Shown: in pieces, positions 9,601-19,460 of the stretch
Position numbering within the stretch: position 1 is the first letter of the stretch
Layout of the letters: the number at the start of each line of letters is the position of its first letter
Source: Methanothermobacter sp.
GTDB lineage: Archaea; Methanobacteriota; Methanobacteria; Methanobacteriales; Methanothermobacteraceae
Direction of reading: 5' to 3'
Length of the DNA: 64,000 nucleotides
Assembly: GCF_030055435.1 (NCBI RefSeq)
Contig: NZ_JASFYG010000003.1
Span: 246,184-310,183, forward strand
Made by a program: the position numbers and the translations under genes
The notes under the pieces: generated by a model
Seen by the model: the letters and a program-made list of their open reading frames with translations, nothing else
Told to the model about the DNA's origin: nothing
The model's database searches: none

Positions 9601-11617
9601 ACTCCAGGTCATGGGTGGCACACCACCAGCGGACCTTACAAACAATTCACAGGTAATTGAGCTTCTCAACAGGGCACGTGAGTACGCAGCACTGATAAGT
9701 CAGAGCTTCAGTTCAGAGATGAACTCACTTCTCGATGCACTGAACGGTGGATTTATAACACCAAGACCAGGAAATGACCCTGTAAGGAACCCCTCAGCTC
9801 TTCCAACAGGCAGCAACTTCTATGCGGTATCAGAGAACCTGATGCCAACAAAGACAGCATGGAATCTGGGTAAACGCCTGGCTGACATGGCACTTGCACA
9901 GTTTGACAGGATCCCTGAGAAGGTGGCAGCGGTTGTCTGGTGTGTTGAGACGGTGCGTGACGACGGTACCATGGTCTCATTTGTGCTGAGGCTGATGGGT
10001 GTGGAGCCAACATGGTCATCCACGGGGTCGGCTTCCAACCTTAAGGCGACGCCACTCTCACAGCTACTCGCAGATATCAATGCAGTAAGATCTGCATCTG
10101 GACTTTCAAACTTCACAGAAAGGCCCAGGGTGGATCCGATTGTAACAACAAGTGGACTCTTCAGGGATCTGTTCCCGAGGCTCCTCATCAACATGGACAG
10201 GGCCTACAGGATTGCCCTTGCCGCTTCATACACTGAGATCGTCGCGTCCTATCCGTCACTTAAAACCTCACTTGACCATGTGCTGCAGACACTTGTGTAT
10301 GCCAAGTATACAAACTTCAGGGGAAGCGAGCCCCTCACAACCAACTACATTGCACTCCACTGGATCAATGATACCCTTAGGTACATGCAGGCTGGTCTTA
10401 ACGCCACGGATGCAGGTGAAATCGCCATAACAAGGATCTTTGCACCACCTGTTGGTGATTACGGTGCAGGTGTCAGTAAGGGTACAGAGGTATCATGGAC
10501 CTGGAACGACAGAAGCGAACTTGCAGACATCTACTTCAACAGAATGAGCCATGCATACAGTGAACGTTCCTGGGGCGTTTCAATGCCCGAAACCTTTAAG
10601 GAACTCCTCAGGGGTATTCAGACGGCCTACCACAGCAGAAACACCAACCTGTATGGGGTTGTTGATAACGACGACTACTTCGACTACTTCGGCGGTCTTT
10701 CAATGGCCATCGAGATGATGAACAATGGAAGGGCCCCGGAACTCTACGTACTGAGATATGCAAACCCAGGCAATCCCAGGGTCATGTCACTGAAGCAGTT
10801 CATAGCCATTGAATACAGAACAAGGTACCTGAATCCCGAGTGGATCAGGGCAATCATGAATGAGGGGTATCAGGGGCCAAGGACCATAGCAAAGTACACA
10901 TCCCACCTGGTGGGATGGGAATACACGGTGCCTGAACTCCTTGACAGTGGCTTCTGGGACGAGTACTATGACGCTGTGGTTGCAGATAAATACAATCTCG
11001 GACTGAAGACAGCCTATTCAAAGAACCCCTACGCTGCCATGGACATACTGGCACACTTTGCAGAGATGGCAAACAGGGGCCAGTGGAATGCCAGGAGTGA
11101 GCAGCTTGCATTCATCGCAGAGTGCCTTGGAAATTACGTTGCTGAGAATGGTGTTTCATGTTCAGGGTCAGTCTGCGGTGACAGGGAACTGATGAAGTGG
11201 ATCAGCCAGTACATGTCCTCTGATCTCAGGAAAAAATTCACTGCAGCCCTCTACGCGGCAACAGGGGCGTCGGTGTTTGCACCTGAACCATCCGGTGATG
11301 TGAATCCAGGTGAGAATCCATCCACAGGGCCCACGACAGGTCCTTCAGGCCCTTCAGCCAGGGGTGGCGGATCCTCTGGAAGAACCACCGCTGATGGTTC
11401 TGCTGGAAGAACCGCTGCGGCTTCCCAGGCAGCTGTTTCAGCATCTTCACAGGATTCAGCCGGTGAAGAGGCCGGTCAGCAGAAATCCTATGAGGTGAAA
11501 GAGACACCTTCAGCGGTTAATCAGAGAACAGAGTTCCCGTTATATGGAGTAGCGGGCATAGTGGCCATACTGGTACTTGTGGGTGTGGGATACTTCCTTG
11601 GACCTGGAAGGAGGTAG
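6677..11617 (+). CDS. secreted, membrane-anchored CobN-like chelatase (HmuS-type)
   Basis: A 1646-residue protein of the CobN / magnesium-chelatase H family, about 400 residues longer than typical CobN and exported. A signal peptide ends near residue 24 (VAAA). The hallmark core is present: HIGRHATYEWLPRK with His770, His774 and Glu778, then GEGIQSKRR and VIVDHLTPP. After a Ser/Gly/Ala-rich linker (about 1555-1600) comes a C-terminal helix (about 1620-1640). CobN inserts cobalt into a corrin ring, whereas membrane-anchored relatives next to ExbB-like proteins (HmuS) are linked to removing metal from haem. Here it lies between FmdE-like and DUF2162/ExbB-like genes, so a surface role in metal-tetrapyrrole processing is likely. 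Direction and substrate (haem, F430, corrinoid) are unknown. The start follows AAGGAGGTGA at 6661-6670. Confidence 0.86.
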   Translation: MRKQLFTLTAVLFMIMLCQTVAAADNSTAGGDPGNLTVNNTQEIRDPVVLVIHSSTSSKMTNDAAKKVMDLINPSQPGYNPQNKSTWTVRFEVRTTTQISRMNPSELKSLIESADIVIAEWLFDSGNFRNVMRDYPEIASNRPNKIFIVLESDPDLTNMSQINGVRIFQGIDASVIGNTDTKNTILYDLKNSNEARLKAYVNTYPQLAPWVTYGLYYAKKGTVNYENQFKLLLKNFTVMNGGTWPSEWEPAAPITIPAEMLYRDGRVFTSLADYLAAYPLNASRPTIGIAGLDSVLLSGDMAHFDSIIARLTASGMNVIPVVGAYSGVNGTQPLNIYSAMVKFFVYDPANPSRVITAAEYEANPSAYRYRIDALVSFTTFTLGSGFVNQTAALLERMNVPVFRAMISTKREEGEWLVSEDGLLWSDTYYQIAIPETQGIIEPIFVAAPAKSIDSITGVEIVAYTPIDEQMNYLVQRISNWVRLRYLANSQKRIALIYYNYPPGKGNIGASYLNVPETLVEILRALQSSGYNVSGFPQSADDLVKLLTERGINVATWAPGELEKLANKTSIILWDAEEYYAWFQTLNPIARKQVVEGPVGYIEEMVKLALSYVSSDTAYTAALNTLDKWSSEMISLANTYPEKSQQASVLIRNMTEALKAVLNNARTGQSTDAPWSMFYNFKNEFQSLAVPGFNGWGAPPGNVMTVERNGRKYIVIPGIIFGNVFIGPEPQRGWEADVDKLYHSTVVAPPHQYLAWYAWVNTVFNADAQVHIGRHATYEWLPRKQVALSNFDFSQICAGTKPSVYIYIMDGVGEGIQSKRRGYAVIVDHLTPPMKTTQLYGDLSELRALIDDYTKTPDASPLKQEYFNSIRNMVIKLNVAAEIGISPDNFTAEDIERVEDYLVVLQQTLMPVGLHTFGLRWTDEEIALLAAAMVSSDGGPSSPSLQRLIASLKGWNFDNLTALQAEELNNITISWVLQVMGGTPPADLTNNSQVIELLNRAREYAALISQSFSSEMNSLLDALNGGFITPRPGNDPVRNPSALPTGSNFYAVSENLMPTKTAWNLGKRLADMALAQFDRIPEKVAAVVWCVETVRDDGTMVSFVLRLMGVEPTWSSTGSASNLKATPLSQLLADINAVRSASGLSNFTERPRVDPIVTTSGLFRDLFPRLLINMDRAYRIALAASYTEIVASYPSLKTSLDHVLQTLVYAKYTNFRGSEPLTTNYIALHWINDTLRYMQAGLNATDAGEIAITRIFAPPVGDYGAGVSKGTEVSWTWNDRSELADIYFNRMSHAYSERSWGVSMPETFKELLRGIQTAYHSRNTNLYGVVDNDDYFDYFGGLSMAIEMMNNGRAPELYVLRYANPGNPRVMSLKQFIAIEYRTRYLNPEWIRAIMNEGYQGPRTIAKYTSHLVGWEYTVPELLDSGFWDEYYDAVVADKYNLGLKTAYSKNPYAAMDILAHFAEMANRGQWNARSEQLAFIAECLGNYVAENGVSCSGSVCGDRELMKWISQYMSSDLRKKFTAALYAATGASVFAPEPSGDVNPGENPSTGPTTGPSGPSARGGGSSGRTTADGSAGRTAAASQAAVSASSQDSAGEEAGQQKSYEVKETPSAVNQRTEFPLYGVAGIVAILVLVGVGYFLGPGRR

Positions 11618-11693
11618 GCCCACCATAATTTATTTTTTAGAAAACATTAAATATCAGATTTAGTTTAATTTTAATAAAAATTGTTTGAATGAA

Positions 11694-11795
11694 TTATTAC
11701 TCATAGGGGGCTAATAGTAATAAGAAATCTGGTATTAAAATAATGCTTTAATACTGCAGAATAGTAATAATTTAATTTATATAGTAATTATTATA
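11694..11795 (+). promoter_or_regulatory. cluster of AGTAATAA sites and TATA box before DUF2162 gene
   Basis: The 200-bp spacer holds four copies of the motif: TTATTACT (11694-11701, reverse orientation), ATAGTAATAA (11714-11723), ATAGTAATAATTTA (11761-11774) and ATAGTAATTATTATA (11781-11795). The last two straddle a TATA-like ATTTATATAG at 11775-11784. This placement would let a DNA-binding protein block the promoter. It is the densest group of the motif in the window. Confidence 0.42.
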
Positions 11796-11820
11796 AAGTT
11801 AAAAAGAGAAGGTGTGGAAC

Positions 11821-12531
11821 ATGGACATGGCAAACCTACTGTGGCAGGCGGGAATCCTATCGGTTTTACTGATATTTGGCGTGAAGATTGGACTGGCAAT
11901 GGGTTTTGCGGGGCTATCAAGGAAGATGGCAGCCTTGATAACTGCGGGTTACGGTCTGGGTATATATGGCCTCTCGGCACTTGCAAATGCCTACATGAAC
12001 TCGATTCAGGGCTTCTTCAACACCTACAGTTCACTGATAACAATCATAATGGCATCTATCCTCATATTTGCCGGTGTGCACACCCTCCGTGAGTGGAAGG
12101 AACACAGGAGGGATACAGCAAAGACTGCGTGCGTTGCAATGGTGGCGCCCTGTCCCTGCTGCTTCGGGGCGGTGATAGTCAGCATAATACTTGTATCGCC
12201 CATAATCGGTGTATCAGCAATCACAATCGGCAAATATTCCGGGATAATTCTGGCAGCCTTCATAGCGTTATTCTATGTATTCGCCAATGGAGTTGCATCA
12301 GCAATCAACAAACCCTACCCTGTTCTGCTGGGCAACTTCATGCTTTTTGCCGGTCTCTACTTCCTGACAGCTGCCATTGTGCTTCCAAATGTGAACAGCG
12401 CCATGAGCATGAAGATGACGCCACTGACGGTTCCAGGCATAAACACCATAATATATGTTGCGCTGGGGACACTGGCGCTCATGGGACTTGGAATTTACCT
12501 TAACAAGAGAAAGAGCACTTTCATAGAATAA
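11821..12531 (+). CDS. DUF2162 polytopic membrane protein (putative transporter)
   Basis: A 236-residue membrane protein with about six or seven hydrophobic helices. The family (DUF2162, predicted transporters) is loosely related to the LysE/CcdA type of small exporters. A cysteine motif, CPCCFGAV, lies near residue 110 at the start of a helix and could bind metal or take part in thiol chemistry. It is followed by the ExbB-like gene and preceded by the CobN-like gene, the same families that occur together in bacterial haem-utilisation (hmu) clusters, where this position would correspond to HmuV. ATG 11821 follows GAAGGTG at 11808-11814; a GTG inside that site is unlikely to be the start. It probably moves the metal or the released tetrapyrrole (inference). 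Confidence 0.78.
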   Translation: MDMANLLWQAGILSVLLIFGVKIGLAMGFAGLSRKMAALITAGYGLGIYGLSALANAYMNSIQGFFNTYSSLITIIMASILIFAGVHTLREWKEHRRDTAKTACVAMVAPCPCCFGAVIVSIILVSPIIGVSAITIGKYSGIILAAFIALFYVFANGVASAINKPYPVLLGNFMLFAGLYFLTAAIVLPNVNSAMSMKMTPLTVPGINTIIYVALGTLALMGLGIYLNKRKSTFIE

Positions 12532-12547
12532 GGAGAGGTGATATGAT

Positions 12548-13228
12548 ATGGTTGCAGTACCCGGCAGTGAAATACTGAGCGGCGCACTACACGTTGTCTC
12601 CCAGAGTCTCCTAATACCTGTTATAGCGGGGCTCCTGTTATTCATGGTCTATGCAATAATAACCCTTGGCGGGCTAATGTCAGAGTACTCTGGAAGAATA
12701 AGGACTGACATCAGGGAACTGGAATCAGCTATAAAGTCAATTTCCAATCCAGGAACCCCTGAGAGGATAATTGAGGTTGTAAATTCAATGGAGATACCGC
12801 AGAGCCAGAAGGAGGTCCTTACAAATATTGTGGAGACTTCAGAACTGGGACCCAAATCAAGGGAGGCTCTTGCAAGGAAACTCATAGAGAACGAGGAGCT
12901 CAGGGCTGCAAAGAGCCTCGAGAAGACGGATATCGTGACAAGGCTCGGACCAACCCTTGGTCTCATGGGGACACTCATACCCATGGGGCCCGGCCTGGCA
13001 GCCCTCGGTGCAGGGGATATAAATACACTGGCCCAGGCCATCATCATAGCCTTTGACACAACAGTCGTGGGCCTCGCATCAGGGGGTATAGCCTACGTAA
13101 TCTCAAAGGTCAGGCGCAGATGGTATGAGGAGTACCTCTCAAACCTTGAGACCATGGCCGAGGCAGTGCTGGAGGTGATGGATAATGCCGCTCAGACGCC
13201 GGCGAAAACTCCTGTCGGATCAAAATGA
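12548..13228 (+). CDS. MotA/TolQ/ExbB-type proton channel protein
   Basis: A 226-residue protein with a membrane helix near residues 22-45, a long cytoplasmic helical section, and two C-terminal helices. These carry the family signature [21 protein letters not shown] (residues about 136-156) and [18 protein letters not shown] (about 174-191). TolQ/ExbB/MotA proteins form pentamers that use ion flow to move a partner. ExbB usually powers TonB across a periplasm; this archaeon has no outer membrane, so it must energise something else, plausibly the anchored chelatase or the DUF2149 protein. AGGTGAT lies 6 bases before the ATG. The next gene starts inside this one. Confidence 0.87.
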   Translation: MVAVPGSEILSGALHVVSQSLLIPVIAGLLLFMVYAIITLGGLMSEYSGRIRTDIRELESAIKSISNPGTPERIIEVVNSMEIPQSQKEVLTNIVETSELGPKSREALARKLIENEELRAAKSLEKTDIVTRLGPTLGLMGTLIPMGPGLAALGAGDINTLAQAIIIAFDTTVVGLASGGIAYVISKVRRRWYEEYLSNLETMAEAVLEVMDNAAQTPAKTPVGSK

Positions 13229-13523
13229 AGAGGACCCGATGGCCGGAAGCGCAAACCTGGTTGATGCCATGCTGGTCCTGTCTGTGGGTTTCCTCATATT
13301 CCTGGTACTCTCATGGAACATGCAGAATGTTGTATTTGCTGACATGACCCCACAGGAGCGTCAGGAAACCATGGAGGCAATGAAAAGGGCAGTTGAGGTT
13401 CAGAAGGGCCAGGAACTCAACAACACTCCCGAGACCAGTTCGGGGTCCGGCCAGGGGTACGTTGAGATGGGAACCGTTTACAGGGATCCCAAGACGGGTA
13501 AGCTGATAATGGTTCAGGGGTAG
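13185..13523 (+). CDS. DUF2149 protein, ExbD-like partner
   Basis: A 112-residue protein with an ExbD-like plan: a basic cytoplasmic start ([10 protein letters not shown]), the family-type segment [16 protein letters not shown], one membrane helix (about residues 27-46) and an outer tail ending in [20 protein letters not shown]2149 genes lie beside ExbB-like and CobN-like genes in many anaerobes, and the bacterial HmuT is of this kind. It overlaps the ExbB-like gene by 44 bases in another frame. The ATG at 13185 is preferred because it includes the conserved basic and EEDP segments; an internal ATG at 13239 would lose them. The aspartate in the helix (NLVDAML) could serve the proton path as in ExbD, which is inference. 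Confidence 0.8.
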   Translation: MPLRRRRKLLSDQNEEDPMAGSANLVDAMLVLSVGFLIFLVLSWNMQNVVFADMTPQERQETMEAMKRAVEVQKGQELNNTPETSSGSGQGYVEMGTVYRDPKTGKLIMVQG

Positions 13524-13719
13524 CTTACCTTCTGATTTTCAGTTTTTTCCTGGAAAGTTTGATGGTAATGGTTCATGGATTAGTTTAGTCGTTCCCATTT
13601 TCTTTCTTAAAACTTCAAATGATGATGGTGGCTTACCCTTCTTATTTTTCTCTGAAAACTTTAAATACCCCAAACCCAAAATGAGTTCTGATATTTCACT
13701 TCTTCTTAGAGGTATCCAT

Positions 13720-14403
13720 ATGATTGAAGTCATACCTGTTATTGATCTGAGGGGAGGTATAGCGGTAGCCGGCAAATCCGGTGAACGTGAAAATTACAGG
13801 CCCCTCGAGACGGTGTTCTCGTCATCCCCCGACCCTGTGAACATAGCACTCTCCCTGAGGGCAGCCGGGGCGCGGTCAATCTACATAGCCGACCTTGACG
13901 CCATTGAGGGCACAGGATCCAATCTTGATCTCACAGGAAGGGTTAACCATGTGCTGCCGGTGACCCTCGACGCAGGGGTAAAAAACAGGGAGACATTCCG
14001 ATTCATGCTCCAGTTTGCATCAAGGGTTGTTGCCGCGACAGAGACCCTTGAGAGTACAGAGGAACTTGAATACATCCTTAAAACCTACCCACCCGAGAGG
14101 ACCGTTGTGAGCGTGGATGTTAAGGACATGAAGCTCCACTCAGAGAACATTGACCTTGAACTTGAAGAATTCAGGGACCTCCTCCTTGGCTATGAGTCTG
14201 ATGTCATACTCCTTGACCTGGGGGCTGTTGGCACATCCTCAGGGTTCAACAGGAAACTCCTTGAACTCTTCAGACCACTCATCAGGAGGATTATACCCGG
14301 CGGCGGCGTTCTACCCAGTGAGATACCTGAACTTGAGGCAATGGGTGTGGGGAAGGTTCTTGTTGGAAGGGCTCTCCATGAGGGGATGGTGAGGCCCGGG
14401 TGA
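13720..14403 (+). CDS. HisA/HisF-related TIM-barrel protein
   Basis: A 227-residue (beta/alpha)8 protein related to HisA and HisF but distinct from the histidine enzymes. It opens MIEVIPVIDLRGG, with Asp9 at the catalytic position of HisA, and has a second aspartate in VSVDVKD. Phosphate-binding glycines appear in LDAGVK and in IIPGGGV near the C-terminus. Methanogens carry this paralogue besides true HisA; its substrate is not established. AGAGGT lies 6 bases before the ATG at 13720, and a TATA box (TTTAAATA) near 13660 gives a short leader. The following sugar-kinase-like gene overlaps by 4 bases (GTGA), so the two probably act on the same phosphosugar-type compound. Confidence 0.8.
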   Translation: MIEVIPVIDLRGGIAVAGKSGERENYRPLETVFSSSPDPVNIALSLRAAGARSIYIADLDAIEGTGSNLDLTGRVNHVLPVTLDAGVKNRETFRFMLQFASRVVAATETLESTEELEYILKTYPPERTVVSVDVKDMKLHSENIDLELEEFRDLLLGYESDVILLDLGAVGTSSGFNRKLLELFRPLIRRIIPGGGVLPSEIPELEAMGVGKVLVGRALHEGMVRPG

Positions 14404-15224
14404 ACACAGAAAGGTACCTCCTTATAGGTCCTGTTAGCAGGGATCGTATAGTGAGGGGGAACTGGACAGAGTCCAGGGTGGGTGGAGCCGTTTACTACTA
14501 TTCCCGGCTACTCTCACACCTTGGGGTTGACCACACGGCACTTGTAACCCTGTCAGAGGCTGACAAGTACCTTCTCGGCGAATTCCCGTCCAATACAAAC
14601 ATAATACCACTTTACAGGGACTCAACGGTTGAATTTGAGAATATCTATGATAACGGGGATACCTCAAGGAGGATTCAGAGGTCCAATTTTGCCAGTAACC
14701 CCATTGAAATTGGGGATATTGAAACAATTGCAGGGGAGGAGTGGACCGCCGTCCTTGCAGGTCCTCTTTTGCCTTCAGACATACCACTGGAGACGCTGGA
14801 GTTCCTGGGAAAAATGCACAGACTCTACACAGGACTTCAGGGCTACCTGAGATACCCTGCTGGAGAGATGGTCAGACTCAAATTCAATAAGGAAATTCCG
14901 CGAGTCCTGGGGGCAGGGAACGGAGCTTTTCTTGACATCAACGAACTTCGAACAGTTTCCAGTGACATTATGGGGGCTCTTGGAATACTCAGTGAACACT
15001 GCGCTGAGGTCATAGTAACCTGTGGACCCCGGGGCTCCCTGATATCCCATAAGGGGTCCCTCATAAGGATAATGGCTGTTACTGCGGAAAGGGAACTTGA
15101 CCCAACCGGGCTTGGGGATACATACATGGCTGCCTACGTCCATATGAGGAGAGCTTCTGATCCTGAGGCTGCTGGAAACTTTGCATCTCTTATGGCAACA
15201 AGAAAGCTTGAGGGAAAAATTTAA
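14400..15224 (+). CDS. PfkB-family carbohydrate kinase-like protein
   Basis: A 274-residue protein of the ribokinase/PfkB family. It lacks the long N-terminal lid of ribokinase but keeps the C-terminal signature DPTGLGDTYMAAY (about residues 236-248), with the catalytic Asp in GLGD in place of GAGD. ATP-site residues such as VTCGPRGS precede it. The substrate is unknown. The GTG start overlaps the HisA-related stop as GTGA, a sign of translational coupling. Together the pair looks like a two-step route on a phosphorylated ribosyl or furan-type intermediate, but this is only inferred from family and linkage. Confidence 0.82.
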   Translation: MNTERYLLIGPVSRDRIVRGNWTESRVGGAVYYYSRLLSHLGVDHTALVTLSEADKYLLGEFPSNTNIIPLYRDSTVEFENIYDNGDTSRRIQRSNFASNPIEIGDIETIAGEEWTAVLAGPLLPSDIPLETLEFLGKMHRLYTGLQGYLRYPAGEMVRLKFNKEIPRVLGAGNGAFLDINELRTVSSDIMGALGILSEHCAEVIVTCGPRGSLISHKGSLIRIMAVTAERELDPTGLGDTYMAAYVHMRRASDPEAAGNFASLMATRKLEGKI

Positions 15225-15249
15225 GGGAATCGCTTCCCATGGAATGGTT

Positions 15250-15453
15250 TCAGATACCTAGAATCAGGGGCAGTATGATGAATGGAAGCAGACCTGCTGC
15301 AAAGAATAAACCGAGACCTGCAATCACCTGGTCCCTCTTATCATCCATCATACCGTTACATATGAGTATCATTCCTGTGAATCCAAGAAGTGCGGGTACA
15401 GCATGTGAGTAAATCACAGACCCTGTGAATGTTCCTGCCACCATTTTTATCAC
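15250..15453 (-). CDS. small two-helix membrane protein
   Basis: A 67-residue hydrophobic protein with two membrane helices (about residues 15-35 and 43-66) separated by the charged loop MMDDKRDQ. It resembles no named family I recognise. The GTG at 15453 follows an AGG six bases upstream; an ATG at 15444 would drop three residues. A TATA-like AATATTTAA lies near 15511-15520 on this strand, between it and the divergent pdxS gene. The reading frame and amino-acid make-up look genuine. Confidence 0.5.
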   Translation of the reverse strand: MIKMVAGTFTGSVIYSHAVPALLGFTGMILICNGMMDDKRDQVIAGLGLFFAAGLLPFIILPLILGI

Positions 15454-15606
15454 GAAAAACCTGCTCTTTTAGCTAATTCATCATCCTCTGCTTATGTTAT
15501 GATTCATCATCTTAAATATTTTCGGGAGCGGCAACCCGGGCAAGATATTTAACAGTTGTTTTTCAGATATAAATATGTTGTTTATTCTAACAGGAGGAGA
15601 TTGATC

Positions 15607-16488
15607 ATGCTGCATGGTACAGAAGTACTCAAGAAGGGATTTGCAAAGATGACCAAGGGTGGCGTTATAATGGACGTTGTCAATGCTGAACAGGCTGCAA
15701 TTGCAGAGGACTCAGGGGCAGTCGCTGTAATGGCCCTTGAGAAGGTACCCGCTGATATAAGGGCCTCTGGAGGAGTTGCAAGGATGGCTGATCCCAACAA
15801 GGTCCAGGAGATAATGGACGCAGTGTCCATACCCGTGATGGCCAAGGTCAGGATAGGACACTTTGTTGAGGCCCAGGTCCTTGAGGCCCTGGGGGTCGAT
15901 ATGATAGATGAGAGCGAGGTTCTAACCCCTGCAGATGAACGCTTCCACATAGATAAGAGGAAGTTCACTGTTCCATTTGTGTGTGGTGCAAGAAACCTTG
16001 GCGAGGCCCTCAGGAGGATAGATGAGGGCGCGGCAATGATAAGGACCAAGGGGGAACCTGGAACTGGTAACATCGTTGAAGCCGTGAGGCACATGAGGAT
16101 AATGATGAGTGAGATCAGGGAGATCCAGAACAAGGAGGAAGAGGAACTCTGGGAATTCGCAAGGAAGATTGAGGCTCCCCTTGAACTTGTAAGGGAAACA
16201 GCCCGTCTTGGAAAGCTCCCGGTGGTCAACTTCGCAGCGGGTGGTGTCGCAACACCAGCAGACGCAGCACTCATGATGCAGCTTGGTGCCGACGGCGTGT
16301 TTGTTGGTTCAGGTATATTCAAGTCAGATAACCCTGAGGGATATGCGAGGGCCATTGTTGAGGCCACAGCCCACTACGACGAACCTGAGGTCATAGCGGA
16401 TGTTTCAAGGGGCCTTGGCACAGCCATGAGGGGACTTGAAATCAGTGAGATTCCTGAAGAGGGTAGAATGCAGGATAGGGGATGGTGA
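15607..16488 (+). CDS. pdxS: pyridoxal 5'-phosphate synthase subunit PdxS
   Basis: A 293-residue TIM-barrel enzyme that builds the vitamin B6 ring from ribose 5-phosphate, glyceraldehyde 3-phosphate and ammonia delivered by PdxT. The start [20 protein letters not shown], the Schiff-base lysine in MAKVRIGHF, and [10 protein letters not shown] and [30 protein letters not shown] are textbook PdxS. The start at 15607 follows AGGAGGAGA at 15591-15599; an upstream in-frame ATG at 15556 lies too near the TATA element. No pdxT partner is in the window. Candidate TATA boxes are GATATTTAA (15544) and GATATAAATATG (15566). Confidence 0.96.
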   Translation: MLHGTEVLKKGFAKMTKGGVIMDVVNAEQAAIAEDSGAVAVMALEKVPADIRASGGVARMADPNKVQEIMDAVSIPVMAKVRIGHFVEAQVLEALGVDMIDESEVLTPADERFHIDKRKFTVPFVCGARNLGEALRRIDEGAAMIRTKGEPGTGNIVEAVRHMRIMMSEIREIQNKEEEELWEFARKIEAPLELVRETARLGKLPVVNFAAGGVATPADAALMMQLGADGVFVGSGIFKSDNPEGYARAIVEATAHYDEPEVIADVSRGLGTAMRGLEISEIPEEGRMQDRGW

Positions 16489-16515
16489 ACCCCCTTCAAT
16501 TGATTAATTTTTAGT

Positions 16516-17040
16516 TTAAACTGCCACGTAGGTTATGGTGACTCTGTATGTGCCGGGGTCCGTGTAGAGGGGTACGGTTAAGTAGTAATTAATTGGAATC
16601 ACTACATTAACAGCGCCCACGTATGTCCATATAGTATAATAGGTGGTTGTAAAACTTCTTTTCGGAACCTGGATTGGCCCATATGGACTATCATATTTTA
16701 TACTGTATTTCAGATTTGAGAGGGGTATGATGTTTGAACTGTTGTTGATACTTATGAGGTCGCCGCTGGCACTTACAGAAACTCTCAGTCTCCCACCACC
16801 TGTTTTTATGGCTACATTGGTGGCAGTATAATACTCCCTTTCTATCCCATCAGGCTCTATTGTCCCTAGGTTAAGGTTTGTGGGGTTTACAGATAAACTA
16901 ACACCTATTGCAAGTGGTTCTACTGCTGACTGGTTTGCTAATGTGGTGTTCACAGTTGTGTTGTTTGTTACATCTGCAGATGCGCATCCAAGAAGGAATA
17001 CTGACATTATGAGTGTTATGAGCATTATCTGACCCTTCAA
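16516..17040 (-). CDS. secreted protein of unknown function
   Basis: A 174-residue exported protein. The N-terminus is a signal peptide with the cleavage region LLGCASA near residues 16-22. The cysteine gives it a lipobox look, though lipid modification in this group is uncertain. The mature part is rich in Asn, Thr and Ser with several N-x-T/S sites, predicted to be all-beta, and ends ITYVAV. A TTG at 17040 gives a lysine-containing signal peptide; an ATG at 17025 (after AAGGGT) is a good alternative. A TATA box (CTATTTATAATT) is at about 17083-17096 on this strand. I do not recognise the family. Confidence 0.65.
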   Translation of the reverse strand: MKGQIMLITLIMSVFLLGCASADVTNNTTVNTTLANQSAVEPLAIGVSLSVNPTNLNLGTIEPDGIEREYYTATNVAIKTGGGRLRVSVSASGDLISINNSSNIIPLSNLKYSIKYDSPYGPIQVPKRSFTTTYYTIWTYVGAVNVVIPINYYLTVPLYTDPGTYRVTITYVAV

Positions 17041-17177
17041 GAACCCCCAACTCCTCTTTTTTCTGATTAGGGATATTGTATCAAAATTATAAATAGTTAT
17101 TGATCAAATCAGAGAAAAATCAGTAGTTCATAAAGATAAAATTTAAAAAAATATTAAAAAAACAAAAATTTGTGATT

Positions 17178-18750
<1,573 letters not shown>

Positions 18751-18821
18751 CAGAGTCATCCTCCATATAGTTGTTGTTATTATTCTGTTTTTTCACAATC
18801 TTATACTTCAATGCCGGAAGG

Positions 18822-18837
18822 CGGAAATCAACTTCCG
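18822..18837. promoter_or_regulatory. NrpR operator of the first amt-glnK unit
   Basis: CGGAAATCAACTTCCG is an exact GGAA-N6-TTCC palindrome, the known binding site of the archaeal nitrogen repressor NrpR. On the minus strand it lies about 30 bases downstream of the TATA box (18860-18870), covering the expected transcription start. A second GGAAG half-site precedes it at 18816. Repression is expected when 2-oxoglutarate is low, that is, when nitrogen is plentiful. Confidence 0.8.
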
Positions 18838-19057
18838 ACACTATCACTTAGATGATGCTCATATATAAAGATTTCGGTTAAAATTTCAGGTAAAGTGGGT
18901 GAAACTAAAATAAGTTCAAATAAGAATGTAACTTACAGAAAAATGTTAAATAAATATCAGGGGGGCTGAATTCTGGATTAATTGGTCACTGGACAGCCTT
19001 TCCCCCCTTTTCTCTCATTATCCTTAAAAAAGGGGGTTTTATATGATTTTTGATCCA
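18838..19057. terminator. amt promoter and glnK2 terminator region
   Basis: This gene-free stretch holds the minus-strand TATA box of amt (18860-18870) and, nearer glnK2, a 9-bp inverted repeat CCCCCTTTT (19003-19011) and AAAAGGGGG (19028-19036). On the minus strand the stem carries a T run at its start and would lie 20-50 bases after the glnK2 stop, so it is a likely terminator. Nothing else is seen. Confidence 0.45.
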
Positions 19058-19402
<345 letters not shown>

Positions 19403-19460
19403 TCACCTCTCTGTGAAAAGCTTTTTATGTATATTCTCTTGTCTCTATTTAAATCATTGA

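Noticed and set aside
11812..11820. GTG start for DUF2162 at 11812
   Set aside because: It lies in the GAAGGTG ribosome site serving ATG 11821.
13615..13655. C/D box small RNA (ATGATGA near 13618 and CTGA near 13651)
   Set aside because: Archaeal C/D RNAs carry internal C' and D' boxes with 12-base guides; these are missing.
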